From Catalinimonas alkaloidigena (GTDB lineage: Bacteria > Bacteroidota > Bacteroidia > Cytophagales > Flexibacteraceae): a stretch of 64,000 nt of DNA. Both the position numbers and the translations under genes were made by a program. Positions 52,491 through 61,112 of this stretch are shown here, one piece after another. Under the pieces are notes generated by a model. That model made no database searches and had not been told where the DNA came from. It saw nothing but the letters and a program-made list of their open reading frames with translations. Every line of letters begins with the position of its first letter. Position 1 is the first letter of the stretch. Location of the stretch: the NCBI RefSeq assembly GCF_900100765.1, contig NZ_FNFO01000008.1, positions 186,001 through 250,000 of the forward strand. Reading direction: 5' to 3'.

Positions 52491-53894
52491 ATGTCCATTG
52501 CCACCGTCAACCCGCTGAACAACGAAACCCTCAAAACGTTTGACGAACCCGCCCGCCCCGACATCGAATCGACCCTGGAGCGAGCGCAGAAAACGTTCCT
52601 GGAATGGCGCAAGCGCCCGTTTGCCGACCGCAGCAAACTCATGCACAAAGCGGCCGACCTGCTGCGCGAACGCAAGGAGCGGTACGCCGACCTGATGACC
52701 CTGGAGATGGGCAAGGTGCACAAGGAGGCGATTGCCGAAGTGGAAAAGTGCGCGGATGTCTGCGACTTCTACGCCGACCACGCCGCCGAATTTCTGGCCG
52801 ACGAGCCGGTCGAGACGGAAGCGCACAAGAGCATGATCGTCTACAATCCGCTGGGGGTGGTGCTGGCCATCATGCCCTGGAATTTTCCGTTCTGGCAGGT
52901 GTTCCGGTTTGCGGCCCCCAACCTGATGGCCGGCAACGTGGGCGTGCTGAAACATGCCTCGAACGTGCCGCAGTGCGCCCTGGCTATTGAAGAAGTGTTT
53001 CGGGATGCCGGTTTTCCGCCCTGCACCTTTTCCACGTTGCTGATTTCGTCCGAACAGGTCGAAAGTGTAATTGCGCATCCGGTCGTCAGGGCAGTCACGT
53101 TGACGGGCAGCGAAAAAGCGGGACAGAAAGTGGCGGAAACGGCCGGCAAATACCTGAAGAAAACGGTGCTGGAACTGGGCGGCAGCGATCCGTTCATCGT
53201 GCTGGCCGACGCCGACCTGGAAAAAGCGGCGAAGGTGGCCGTGCAGGCGCGGATGATCAACACCGGACAGAGCTGCATTGCGGCCAAACGGTTCATCGTC
53301 GAACAGAAAGTGGCCGACCGGTTCCTGGAGCGGATGCGGCACCACATGGAAGCCTTGCAAGGCGGCGATCCGAACGACGACGTCGACTACGGCCCCATGG
53401 CCCGCGAGGACCTCGCGAACGATCTGCTGGAGCAAGTCGAGCAGTCGGTAGCGATGGGCGCACGTGTGGTGCTCGGCGGCAAACGCCCCGACCGCGAAGG
53501 GGCTTTTCTGGAGCCGACCATCCTGACCGACGTGAAGCCCGGCATGCCCGCTTGGGAAGAAGAATTGTTCGGCCCCGTGGCGGTGGTGATTCCCGTGCAG
53601 GACGTCAACGAAGCCATCGAAGTCGCCAATGCTTCCCCGTACGGCCTTGGCGGATCGGTCTGGACGCAGGACCTGGAAAAAGGCGAGCAGGTGGCCCGCG
53701 AACTGGAAACGGGTGGCGTGTTCATCAACGCTCTCTACAAATCGGACCAGCGGCTTCCCTTCGGCGGAGTGAAACGGTCCGGCTACGGTCGTGAGCTTTC
53801 CTACATCGGCATCCGCGAGTTCATGAACCAGAAAACGGTCTGGATCGAGGCCAAAGACAGCAACCGGCACCACGAAAAGGTCCAGAGCGAGTAA
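52491..53894 (+). CDS. NAD(P)-dependent aldehyde dehydrogenase, succinate-semialdehyde type
   Basis: The 467-residue enzyme oxidises an aldehyde, probably succinate semialdehyde, to the acid. The catalytic glutamate lies in VLELGGSDPF near residue 228, and the nucleophile Cys is in GQSCIAAKR near residue 262. The motif MPWNFPFWQVFR near residue 127 and the C-terminal LPFGGVKRSGYGRELSYIGI are typical of the SSADH (Sad/YneI) subgroup. No GABA transaminase gene is adjacent, so the physiological aldehyde is inferred. The start ATG is at 52491. A large open frame on the opposite strand (52485-53951) is an artefact. Confidence 0.92.
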   Translation: MSIATVNPLNNETLKTFDEPARPDIESTLERAQKTFLEWRKRPFADRSKLMHKAADLLRERKERYADLMTLEMGKVHKEAIAEVEKCADVCDFYADHAAEFLADEPVETEAHKSMIVYNPLGVVLAIMPWNFPFWQVFRFAAPNLMAGNVGVLKHASNVPQCALAIEEVFRDAGFPPCTFSTLLISSEQVESVIAHPVVRAVTLTGSEKAGQKVAETAGKYLKKTVLELGGSDPFIVLADADLEKAAKVAVQARMINTGQSCIAAKRFIVEQKVADRFLERMRHHMEALQGGDPNDDVDYGPMAREDLANDLLEQVEQSVAMGARVVLGGKRPDREGAFLEPTILTDVKPGMPAWEEELFGPVAVVIPVQDVNEAIEVANASPYGLGGSVWTQDLEKGEQVARELETGGVFINALYKSDQRLPFGGVKRSGYGRELSYIGIREFMNQKTVWIEAKDSNRHHEKVQSE

Positions 53895-53951
53895 GAGGGG
53901 CATGTTCCGGGGTGGACGATGCTTTGCACCTTCGAGCCTTTCCGCTTTCAA

Positions 53952-56357
53952 CTACTCGTACTTCAGCGTTTGGGCGGGGTCAAGGGCGGCCACGCTGTAC
54001 ATCTGGTAGCCGACCGTAGCGAGGGCGAACAGACCGACTATCCCGAGCGCACCTGCGGTCAGAAGCCAGGGAAAGGCAATGCGGAAGGCGTAGTTCTCCA
54101 GCCAGGAAGTCATGCCCCAATACACGACCGGAAGCCCCACCAACGCCGCTATGCCCAGCAGGATCAGAAAATCCTTATAGAACAAGACGATGATGCTGGG
54201 AATCGTTGCGCCCAGCACTTTGCGCACGCCCACCTCTTTTGTCCGTTGCACGGCCAAGAACGACGCCAGTCCGAACAATCCCAATAAAGTGATGCAGATG
54301 GTCAGTCCCGAAAACGCACCGAAGATGTCGACGAAGCGGCGGTCTTGCTCATACAGTAAGGCGAACCGATCATCCAGAAACGTATAGGCGAAGGGCGTAT
54401 TCGGAAAAAACTGCGCCCAGGTTTTCTGTACATACGCCAGACCCGTCTGATACCGATCCGGGTGTAGTTTGATCACCCCACGGGCGTTGGAAGGCGCATA
54501 AAAGTAGATCGACGGCTCCACCGCATGCTTCAAAGTCGTCCGGTTAAAGTCCCGGACAATGCCCACAATCGGAAACCGGGGACTTTCGTCATCGGTCCCG
54601 AATTGCAGCGATTTTCCCAGGGCCTGGTGCGGATCGGCCACGTTGAGATGGCGCAGAAACGCCTCGTTGACCATGACGGCCGCCGAATCGGACGCCTGGT
54701 TACGGTCAAAATTCCGGCCCGCCATCAGGTGCAGGCCGACGGCCTCCAGAAAGTGCTCGTCGTTGTTTTGCGTATAGTAGGTGCCTTCCACGCGGTCGGT
54801 CAGTTCCACAATGCGCATTTGCGAAGTGGTGGTGTTGATGTCCGACGCGCCTCCTCCCGGCAGGTTGGAGGTGGTGCCGACCGCTTCGATCGCCGCATGG
54901 TAGCGCAATTTGTCGTGAAAGGCCGCCACTTTCGAATCCAACGTCGGCTGTTCTTCCACCCGTGAGGCGGCGGGCAACGTCACGCCCATCACATACGCTG
55001 TTTCGATGCCCATATCGCGCGCCTGCATGAATTGCACCTGGCGGTAGACAATGCCCGTAGCGGCAATCAGCCCGATCGACGCCGCAAACTGCACGACCAA
55101 TAGCCCCTTGCGGAGCCATACCCCCCGCTGCGACGCGTGAAATCTGCCTTTCAGCACCACGGTCGGCTTGAAACCGGACAACACCAGGGCCGGATAAAAC
55201 CCGGAGACGAACGTCCCTATCCCAAAAAAGAGCAACAGGTTGCCCCAAAAGGCGTACTCCAGGGTTGGCTTCAGCCTTTTTCCTACTAGCACGTTGAACA
55301 GGGGCAACGCCAGTTCGGCCAGCAAAAACGCGAGCCCTGCCGCCAGGAGATTGACCAACAGCGCTTCGAACAGAAACTGCCCGATCAGGTGCGATTGACG
55401 CGCGCCGATCACCTTCCGCAGCCCCACTTCCTTAGCGCGTTCTACCGCCCGTGCCGTCGAGAGGTTGATGTAATTGACCCACGCGATGACCAGCATAAAC
55501 ACGGAGATAAGTTGCACCATGGAAACCGCCCTGGCGCTGCCTGTAAGCTCCGGCTCGAACGTAAAATCTGATTTCAGGTGAATGTCTGACAGCGGATAGA
55601 GCACAAACCGGTTGAGGTTGCCCTCGCTCAGGTACTTTGCCGAGAGCGCATCGAGCTTAGCTTGCAGCGCCTTGGGGTCGGCGTGGGGGGCCAGGCGTAC
55701 GAAGGTGTAATAATCAAAATACCGCCAGCTGTTGTAATCGAACCGGTCCTGAATGCTCTTGTCCGACATCAGGATCTCGAATGTGTAATGCGTATTGTCG
55801 GGCACGTCTTCCATCACACCCGTCACCGTGTACGGCTCGCCCTCTACTTCAAGGATTTTTCCCAACGCGCTTTCGTCCCCAAAATACTCCCGTGCTTTGC
55901 TTTCGGTCAGTACCAAACAGTGAGGCTGGCGCAGCATCGATTCGCGCGCGCCTTCCAAAACGCGGTAAGTCAGCAGGTTAAGAAAATTGGAATCGGCCGT
56001 GACCACTCCCCTTTCGTACTTCGGGTGTTCCCCCTTCCGAAAAATCACCTCGTCGAACTTCAGCGACGTCGTAGCGGCTTCCACCTCCGGCACTTCTGCG
56101 GTCAATGCAGCTCCTACCGGATAATACGACATGGCGTCTTTTACCTCGGCCGACCCGTTGATGCGCGAAACGCTCGACACCCGGTACAACCGATCGGCGT
56201 GCGCGAAGAAACGGTCGTAGCTCCTCTCGAAACGGACGTATTCGTTCATGAGCAGGAAGGCGGCCAGCCCAATTGCCAGGCCGGCGACGTTGACGACCGT
56301 GAACAGTTTGTGGCGCAGAAGCTGACGCGCGCCAATGGTGAAGTAGTTGCGTAACAT
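53952..56357 (-). CDS. FtsX/MacB-like ABC transporter permease
   Basis: The 801-residue protein has two FtsX-type domains, each with about four membrane segments and a periplasmic MacB-like core: NYFTIGARQLLRHKLFTVVNVAGLAIGLAAFLL at the N-terminus (first helix), AVERAKEVGLRKVIGARQSHLIGQFLFEALLVNLLAAGLAFLLAE near residue 310, and RTKEVGVRKVLGATIPSIIVLFYKDFLILLGI near residue 708. It would pair with an ATPase such as the one at 1-528 elsewhere, but no ATPase is adjacent here. The ATG at 56355-56357 is the most likely start, as an upstream frame would begin with a (TC)n-encoded Ser-Leu run. Confidence 0.88.
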   Translation of the reverse strand: MLRNYFTIGARQLLRHKLFTVVNVAGLAIGLAAFLLMNEYVRFERSYDRFFAHADRLYRVSSVSRINGSAEVKDAMSYYPVGAALTAEVPEVEAATTSLKFDEVIFRKGEHPKYERGVVTADSNFLNLLTYRVLEGARESMLRQPHCLVLTESKAREYFGDESALGKILEVEGEPYTVTGVMEDVPDNTHYTFEILMSDKSIQDRFDYNSWRYFDYYTFVRLAPHADPKALQAKLDALSAKYLSEGNLNRFVLYPLSDIHLKSDFTFEPELTGSARAVSMVQLISVFMLVIAWVNYINLSTARAVERAKEVGLRKVIGARQSHLIGQFLFEALLVNLLAAGLAFLLAELALPLFNVLVGKRLKPTLEYAFWGNLLLFFGIGTFVSGFYPALVLSGFKPTVVLKGRFHASQRGVWLRKGLLVVQFAASIGLIAATGIVYRQVQFMQARDMGIETAYVMGVTLPAASRVEEQPTLDSKVAAFHDKLRYHAAIEAVGTTSNLPGGGASDINTTTSQMRIVELTDRVEGTYYTQNNDEHFLEAVGLHLMAGRNFDRNQASDSAAVMVNEAFLRHLNVADPHQALGKSLQFGTDDESPRFPIVGIVRDFNRTTLKHAVEPSIYFYAPSNARGVIKLHPDRYQTGLAYVQKTWAQFFPNTPFAYTFLDDRFALLYEQDRRFVDIFGAFSGLTICITLLGLFGLASFLAVQRTKEVGVRKVLGATIPSIIVLFYKDFLILLGIAALVGLPVVYWGMTSWLENYAFRIAFPWLLTAGALGIVGLFALATVGYQMYSVAALDPAQTLKYE

Positions 56358-56358
56358 G

Positions 56359-56378
56359 AAGAGAGAGAGAGAGAGAGA
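56359..56378. repeat. Dinucleotide (GA/TC) tract at the permease start
   Basis: On the plus strand a GA run of about ten units, ending in a short A run, lies immediately before the start of the FtsX-like gene; on the coding strand it reads as a TC tract ending two bases before the ATG. It is a simple sequence repeat able to change length by slippage. Confidence 0.8.
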
Positions 56379-56459
56379 AAAGCCAAGAAGGACTTGAAGA
56401 AGAGGACTCGTGGTGCAGCAGTTATGGAGGCGTTCCGCCAAGTTCACTATGTGGTGAGG

Positions 56460-57596
56460 TCATTCCGGTTTCCGGTTCCAGTAGACTTTCAGGTTGTGGG
56501 AATCGCGGCCGGCGGCAATGATGTCCAGGCGTCCGTCGCCGTCGAGGTCGGCCACGTTGAGGTCCTCGCAGGCCATCCCGTTTTCGTCGACCCAATGTGC
56601 CGTCCATGCCGTTCCGCTCGCATCGGTCGGCACAAACAGTTGGATGCCTACTTTGCCGTCGGCGTCCGGATTGCGCCACCCGACCACGATCTGGTCATAG
56701 CCTAGCGCCAGCAGATCGGCACACGCCAACGCATGTCCCTGGTTTAACCGATCCGTCAACACCTGCCGCTTGCCCTCCCGGTAGACCACCAACGCATTGC
56801 CGTGCATCGGCTCAATCGTCGCTACAAACGGTGTTTTTCCTTTTCCCAGCCGGACTTCGCCCGCCCCCTGGGTCATCCCTGCGAGGGGTTTGCTTTGCCA
56901 CGTTCCGCGGTGGTACGTCAGCTCCAGTACGCCTTCTTTCCCGGCCAGCAGCAGGCGAGGCCGCCGGGTAAGGTCGACCGCCAGGTTGTGTGTCATGTGC
57001 ATTTCCTGATTCACCGTCAGCGTATCCCAGCGGCGCGCCGGTGCGGCCGATAGTGCAGCCTCCGGAAACCGGTAGGCCAGGACTTTCACCCCCGCCCCTT
57101 CACCGTTCTGATTGCCCCGCCCGTGCAGCGGCACCACCACCAGATCCCACTGCTGTTGGCTCGTAGGCACCCAGCGCATGCGGTGAACGGTCGGTTCGTG
57201 AGGTAACGCCACGGCCTGCCACGGCTGGGTCGGGTCGGCGGGACGCACCAGGTAATGCACCGACCCGGACTGGGTTGCATCGCTCGTTTCGCCGGGATTC
57301 CATTGCGCTCCGACCGCCACTTCCACCCGACCGTCGCCGTTGAGGTCTTTTGCGGCCAGACACACATTGTCGTGTTCTGTCAGGTTCTCGGCCATCACGA
57401 ACCGCCGCCAGTCCCGGTTGCGGTACCAGAAGATTTGTTTCTGATCGGCCAGCAACACATCCGGGCGCTGGTCGCCATCTACGTCGCCAATGGCCAGACC
57501 ATACCCGATGCGAATGCTGCTGTCCAGCGTTTGTGCTTCGAAGCGCGGCTGTGCCCAGAGCGGAAGCGAAATCAGCAGAAGCAGAAAATAACGCAT
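56460..57596 (-). CDS. FG-GAP/VCBS repeat-containing secreted protein
   Basis: The 378-residue protein has a short signal peptide (LLLLISLPLWAQ) and then calcium-binding-type repeats, GLAIGDVDGDQRPDVLLAD, AAKDLNGDGRVEVAVGAQW and NVADLDGDGRLDIIAAGRD, typical of FG-GAP/VCBS seven-blade propellers (D-x-D-x-D-G motif). These are extracellular and often involved in adhesion or carbohydrate binding. The role is unknown. It is transcribed in the same direction as the FtsX-like gene, whose start is 103 bases further on. No other domain is visible. Confidence 0.85.
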   Translation of the reverse strand: MRYFLLLLISLPLWAQPRFEAQTLDSSIRIGYGLAIGDVDGDQRPDVLLADQKQIFWYRNRDWRRFVMAENLTEHDNVCLAAKDLNGDGRVEVAVGAQWNPGETSDATQSGSVHYLVRPADPTQPWQAVALPHEPTVHRMRWVPTSQQQWDLVVVPLHGRGNQNGEGAGVKVLAYRFPEAALSAAPARRWDTLTVNQEMHMTHNLAVDLTRRPRLLLAGKEGVLELTYHRGTWQSKPLAGMTQGAGEVRLGKGKTPFVATIEPMHGNALVVYREGKRQVLTDRLNQGHALACADLLALGYDQIVVGWRNPDADGKVGIQLFVPTDASGTAWTAHWVDENGMACEDLNVADLDGDGRLDIIAAGRDSHNLKVYWNRKPE

Positions 57597-57711
57597 GGCG
57601 GGAAAGGTTGAAGTGGACTACTAAACGTAGGAAAAAAGCGGCAGAAAGCGACATGCGTACGAGCCTCGGCCTGCCGTAGCCGGGTTAAAAACCCAGACGC
57701 CGCACCGACTT

Positions 57712-57740
57712 CGCTTCGCCGGCTGGTTGTCGGCGAAGCG
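57712..57740. repeat. Short GC-rich inverted repeat in the 57.6-57.8 kb gap
   Basis: CGCTTCGCCG (57712-57721) pairs exactly with CGGCGAAGCG (57731-57740) over a nine-base loop. There is no T tract. The rest of this 230-base gap between the divergent FG-GAP and M19 genes has no other clear feature. Confidence 0.5.
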
Positions 57741-57827
57741 CCACCGCTCCTCTTGCCTGAATGTATAAAATTTGTCAACTTGGGGCTTCCCACCCGTTTT
57801 TCACCTTCCAACTTTTACTGCTTACCT

Positions 57828-59102
57828 ATGTCTGTTTTTACAAAACTCCTCGTTCCGGCGGCGTGCGGAGCCCTGCTGCTCAGTTGCCAATCGTCCAACT
57901 CTACCGGCAAAGAAACGGCCCTTGCCGACTCAACGGCCCACGCCGATTCCGTACACTTTGCCGTATTTACCGTCGATACCCACGTGGACACGCCCATGCA
58001 GATGATGGATTCGACGTTCGACCTCACCGAAACGCACGACGCACACGCCACGGGCAGCCAGGTCGACTTTCCGCGCATGAAAGAAGGCGGATTGGATGCG
58101 GCCTTTTTTGCCGTGTACCTGGGTCAGGGTGACCGTACGCCGGAAGGCCATGCGGAAGCCAAGCGACGTGCGCTGGCCATTTTCGACACCATCCACAAAG
58201 CGGCCGAACGCCATGCGGACCTGGCCGGCATCGCCATGACGGCCGATCAGGGCGAGCAACTGGTGGAAGACGGCAAAATTGCGATGTTTATCGGGATGGA
58301 AAACGGCTGGCCCGTGGGCAACGATCTGTCGCTGCTCAAGACCTACTACGACCTGGGCGGGCGCTACATCACCCTCAGTCACACGTCGAACAACGACATC
58401 TGCGACTCGTCGACCGACAAAGAAGGTCCGGAATACGGCGGCCTGAGCGCCTTTGGCGAAGAAGTGGTGAAAGAGATGAACCGGCTGGGCATGATGGTGG
58501 ACGTCTCGCACGTTTCCGACTCGACGTTCTGGGACGTGATGGCGCTCACGACCGCCCCTGTCATTGCGTCGCATTCCAGTGCATACGCCCTCTGCGACCA
58601 CCCCCGGAACATGAAGGACGACATGCTGAAACGGCTGGCCGAAAACGGCGGCGTGATCCAGGTCAACCTGCTGGGCGACTACGTCAAGAAGATGGAACAA
58701 GACCCCGCCCGCGACTCAGCCTTTGCGGCCCTGCGCGAGAAATACCCCAACTTTGGCGACCTGTCGCCGGAAGATCGGGAAAAGGCGCGCGAAGAATTCA
58801 GGGCGTTGAACAAAGCTTATCCTAAAAAGTTGCCTACTATTGCCGACGCCGTCGATCACATCGACCACATTGTGGAAGTGGCCGGCATCGACCACGTGGG
58901 CATCGGTGCCGACTTCGACGGCGGGGGTGGCCTGGCCGACTGTTATGACGTGAGCGAGTACCCGAAGCTCACGGAAGAGCTGGTGCGCCGCGGCTACTCC
59001 GACGAAGACATTGCCAAAATCTGGGGCGGCAATCTGCTGCGCGTCATGCGGGCGGTAGAACAGGCCGCCGAAGCGCCGTCTGCCCCCACGGCCTCTATGT
59101 AG
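57828..59102 (+). CDS. Membrane dipeptidase (peptidase family M19), lipoprotein
   Basis: The 424-residue enzyme resembles renal dipeptidase (M19), a zinc enzyme that hydrolyses dipeptides. Ligands are visible in VDTHVDTPMQM (HxD), NGWPVGNDLSLL near residue 160 (bridging Glu precedes in GMENGW), DVSHVSD and IASHSSAYALCDHPRN. A lipobox (GALLLSC) marks a lipoprotein; the mature protein starts after a Ser/Thr-rich linker. The C-terminal GIGADFDGGGGLADC is family typical. The ATG at 57828 gives a signal peptide; a longer frame from 57753 adds an unlikely leader. It is followed closely by a CocE-type hydrolase. Confidence 0.93.
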   Translation: MSVFTKLLVPAACGALLLSCQSSNSTGKETALADSTAHADSVHFAVFTVDTHVDTPMQMMDSTFDLTETHDAHATGSQVDFPRMKEGGLDAAFFAVYLGQGDRTPEGHAEAKRRALAIFDTIHKAAERHADLAGIAMTADQGEQLVEDGKIAMFIGMENGWPVGNDLSLLKTYYDLGGRYITLSHTSNNDICDSSTDKEGPEYGGLSAFGEEVVKEMNRLGMMVDVSHVSDSTFWDVMALTTAPVIASHSSAYALCDHPRNMKDDMLKRLAENGGVIQVNLLGDYVKKMEQDPARDSAFAALREKYPNFGDLSPEDREKAREEFRALNKAYPKKLPTIADAVDHIDHIVEVAGIDHVGIGADFDGGGGLADCYDVSEYPKLTEELVRRGYSDEDIAKIWGGNLLRVMRAVEQAAEAPSAPTASM

Positions 59103-59128
59103 TTGACTATTTTACCTTTACCCTTTTT

Positions 59129-61039
59129 ATGCGAACCTTTCTTTTGATCGTAATGGGTTGCCTGGGCTACGTCGCAACGGCGGGAGCGCAGGCAACCGTT
59201 ACCCAACCCAACGAAGACAGCCTCTATTTTGTCACGCACTACCGGCAGGACAGCGCGATGATCGAAATGCGCGATGGCGTAAAGCTGTACACGGAATACT
59301 TTATTCCCGTCGATGCCTCCAAGAGCAAGCAGTATCCCATTCTGATGACGCGTACGCCTTACAACGCTTCGCGGGGCGGGTCGGGGCTGTACAGCCGCTC
59401 GGGATACGTGAAGCTGATGCGCGAGGGCTTTATTTTTGCCTTTCAGGACGTGCGCGGACGTTGGCGCTCCGAAGGCGACTTTGTGCACGTGCGGCCCGAG
59501 GGCGACAACCCGAACAAGAAAAAACAGAAAGAGCCCGACGAAAGTACGGATACCTACGACGCCATCGACTGGATGGTGAAACACCTCCCCGGCAACAACG
59601 GCAACGTGGGCATTTTCGGCGTTTCGTATCCGGGGTTCTACAGCACCGTTGCGGCCCTGAGCAACCACCCCGCCCTGAAGGCCGTTTCGCCGCAGGCCCC
59701 GGTAACGGAGTGGTTCATCGGCGATGACGTGCACCACGGCGGCGCGTTTTTCTGGATGGACTTTTTCGTGTTCCTTCCCCGGTTCGACCAGGACAACCCC
59801 TATGGCGTGAATGACCGCACGTTCGGCGTACTGCCGTTCAAGTCGCCCAACAACTACGAGTTTTTCCTGCACGAGGTGCAAACGCCCAAGGGTGCGAACG
59901 AGAAGTTTTTCAAAGACAGCATTGCGTTCTGGAACGACATTCTGGCGCACCCCGACTATGATGAGTACTGGAAAAGCCGCAATCCCCTGTCACACGCCAA
60001 AGGGGTAAAGCCCGCCATGCTGACCGTGGGCGGCTGGTACGACGCTGAGGACTTGTACGGTGCGCTGGAAACCTACGAGCAACTGGAAGCGCAAAATCCC
60101 GGGGCCACCAACAAGCTGGTGATGGGTCCGTGGTGCCACGGATGCTGGTGGCGCGACGCGCAATCGCTGGGCGACATCAGTTTCGGAGCTCCGACGGGCG
60201 AATACTTTGTCGATTCGCTCTTCCTGCCGTTTATGAATTACCACCTGAAAGGGAGGGGCAACGCCCCTGCACTGGCCGAAGCCACCATGTTTGAAACGGG
60301 CGCCAACCGGTGGCAGAAGTTTCCGACCTGGCCGCCAAAAGAGCTGGACCGCATGACCTATTACCTGGGCGACAACGACGCGCTTACGACGTCGGCGCCT
60401 ACGGCCAATACCTCGTTTTCCGAATACCTTTCGGACCCGGACCACCCGGTACCTTACCAGAACGCGATCCACTGGCAGCGGACGACCAGCTACATGCTAG
60501 ACGACCAGCGCTTTGCGTCCCGTCGCCCCGATGTGCTGACGTTTATGTCCGAGCCGCTCACGCAGGATATCACCTGGGCCGGGGCCGTCGTGGCCGAACT
60601 GATGGCCAGCCTTTCCACCACCGATGCCGACTTCGTGGTGAAGATCGTCGATGTGCATCCGGATGACGATACGCTGGCCCTGGCCTCGCTGGAAGGCACG
60701 CCCCCGGTGATGGGCGGCTACCAGGAACTGGTGCGGGGCGAAATTTTGCGCGGCCGGTACCGCAATGGTTTCGAGCGGGGCATGGCGTTTAAACCGGGAG
60801 AGATTACGCCCGTCACGGTGACGCTTCCCGATGTGCTGCACACGTTCCGGCCCGGGCACCGCATCATGGTGCAGATCCAGAGCTCGTGGTTTCCGCTTGC
60901 AGACCGCAATCCGCAGCAGTTCATCAACATCTACAAAGCCGATCCGGAAGACTACATTCCTTCGACCATCCGCATCTACCACGACGCCCAGCATCCGTCG
61001 GCGATTAAGGTGGGGGCCATTCCGGCGTGGCCGAAGTAA
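59129..61039 (+). CDS. CocE/NonD family hydrolase (X-Pro dipeptidyl-peptidase S15-like)
   Basis: The 636-residue exported enzyme has a signal peptide (TFLLIVMGCLGYVATAGAQ) and an alpha/beta-hydrolase core with S166 in GVSYPGFYS (G-x-S-Y-x-G). The substrate entry MRDGVKLYTEYFIPVD and FQDVRGRWRSEG near residue 110 are hallmarks of CocE-like proteins. A C-terminal jelly-roll domain (HPDDDTLALASLEGTPPV...) follows. Cocaine esterase, glutaryl-7-ACA acylase and X-Pro dipeptidases share this plan; the true substrate is unknown but may be acylated peptides, matching the M19 dipeptidase 26 bases upstream. A terminator follows. Confidence 0.92.
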   Translation: MRTFLLIVMGCLGYVATAGAQATVTQPNEDSLYFVTHYRQDSAMIEMRDGVKLYTEYFIPVDASKSKQYPILMTRTPYNASRGGSGLYSRSGYVKLMREGFIFAFQDVRGRWRSEGDFVHVRPEGDNPNKKKQKEPDESTDTYDAIDWMVKHLPGNNGNVGIFGVSYPGFYSTVAALSNHPALKAVSPQAPVTEWFIGDDVHHGGAFFWMDFFVFLPRFDQDNPYGVNDRTFGVLPFKSPNNYEFFLHEVQTPKGANEKFFKDSIAFWNDILAHPDYDEYWKSRNPLSHAKGVKPAMLTVGGWYDAEDLYGALETYEQLEAQNPGATNKLVMGPWCHGCWWRDAQSLGDISFGAPTGEYFVDSLFLPFMNYHLKGRGNAPALAEATMFETGANRWQKFPTWPPKELDRMTYYLGDNDALTTSAPTANTSFSEYLSDPDHPVPYQNAIHWQRTTSYMLDDQRFASRRPDVLTFMSEPLTQDITWAGAVVAELMASLSTTDADFVVKIVDVHPDDDTLALASLEGTPPVMGGYQELVRGEILRGRYRNGFERGMAFKPGEITPVTVTLPDVLHTFRPGHRIMVQIQSSWFPLADRNPQQFINIYKADPEDYIPSTIRIYHDAQHPSAIKVGAIPAWPK

Positions 61040-61058
61040 GCACGATGGAATTTTCTAA

Positions 61059-61096
61059 GAAAACGTCGGGCCGAGCAAAACGGTCCGACGTTTTGC
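61059..61096 (+). terminator. Intrinsic terminator after the CocE-type gene
   Basis: AAAACGTCGG (61060-61069) pairs with CCGACGTTTT (61084-61093), with the inner GCCG/CGGT part nearly continuing the stem. Four T follow. It lies 20 bases after the stop. Confidence 0.8.
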
Positions 61097-61112
61097 GTTA
61101 AGCACGTTCGGG

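Noticed and set aside
52485-53951. 488-codon open frame on the minus strand
   Set aside because: It lies entirely opposite the aldehyde dehydrogenase gene, whose motifs are unmistakable. Its His/Val/Arg-rich composition and lack of motifs are typical of an antisense frame in G+C-rich DNA.
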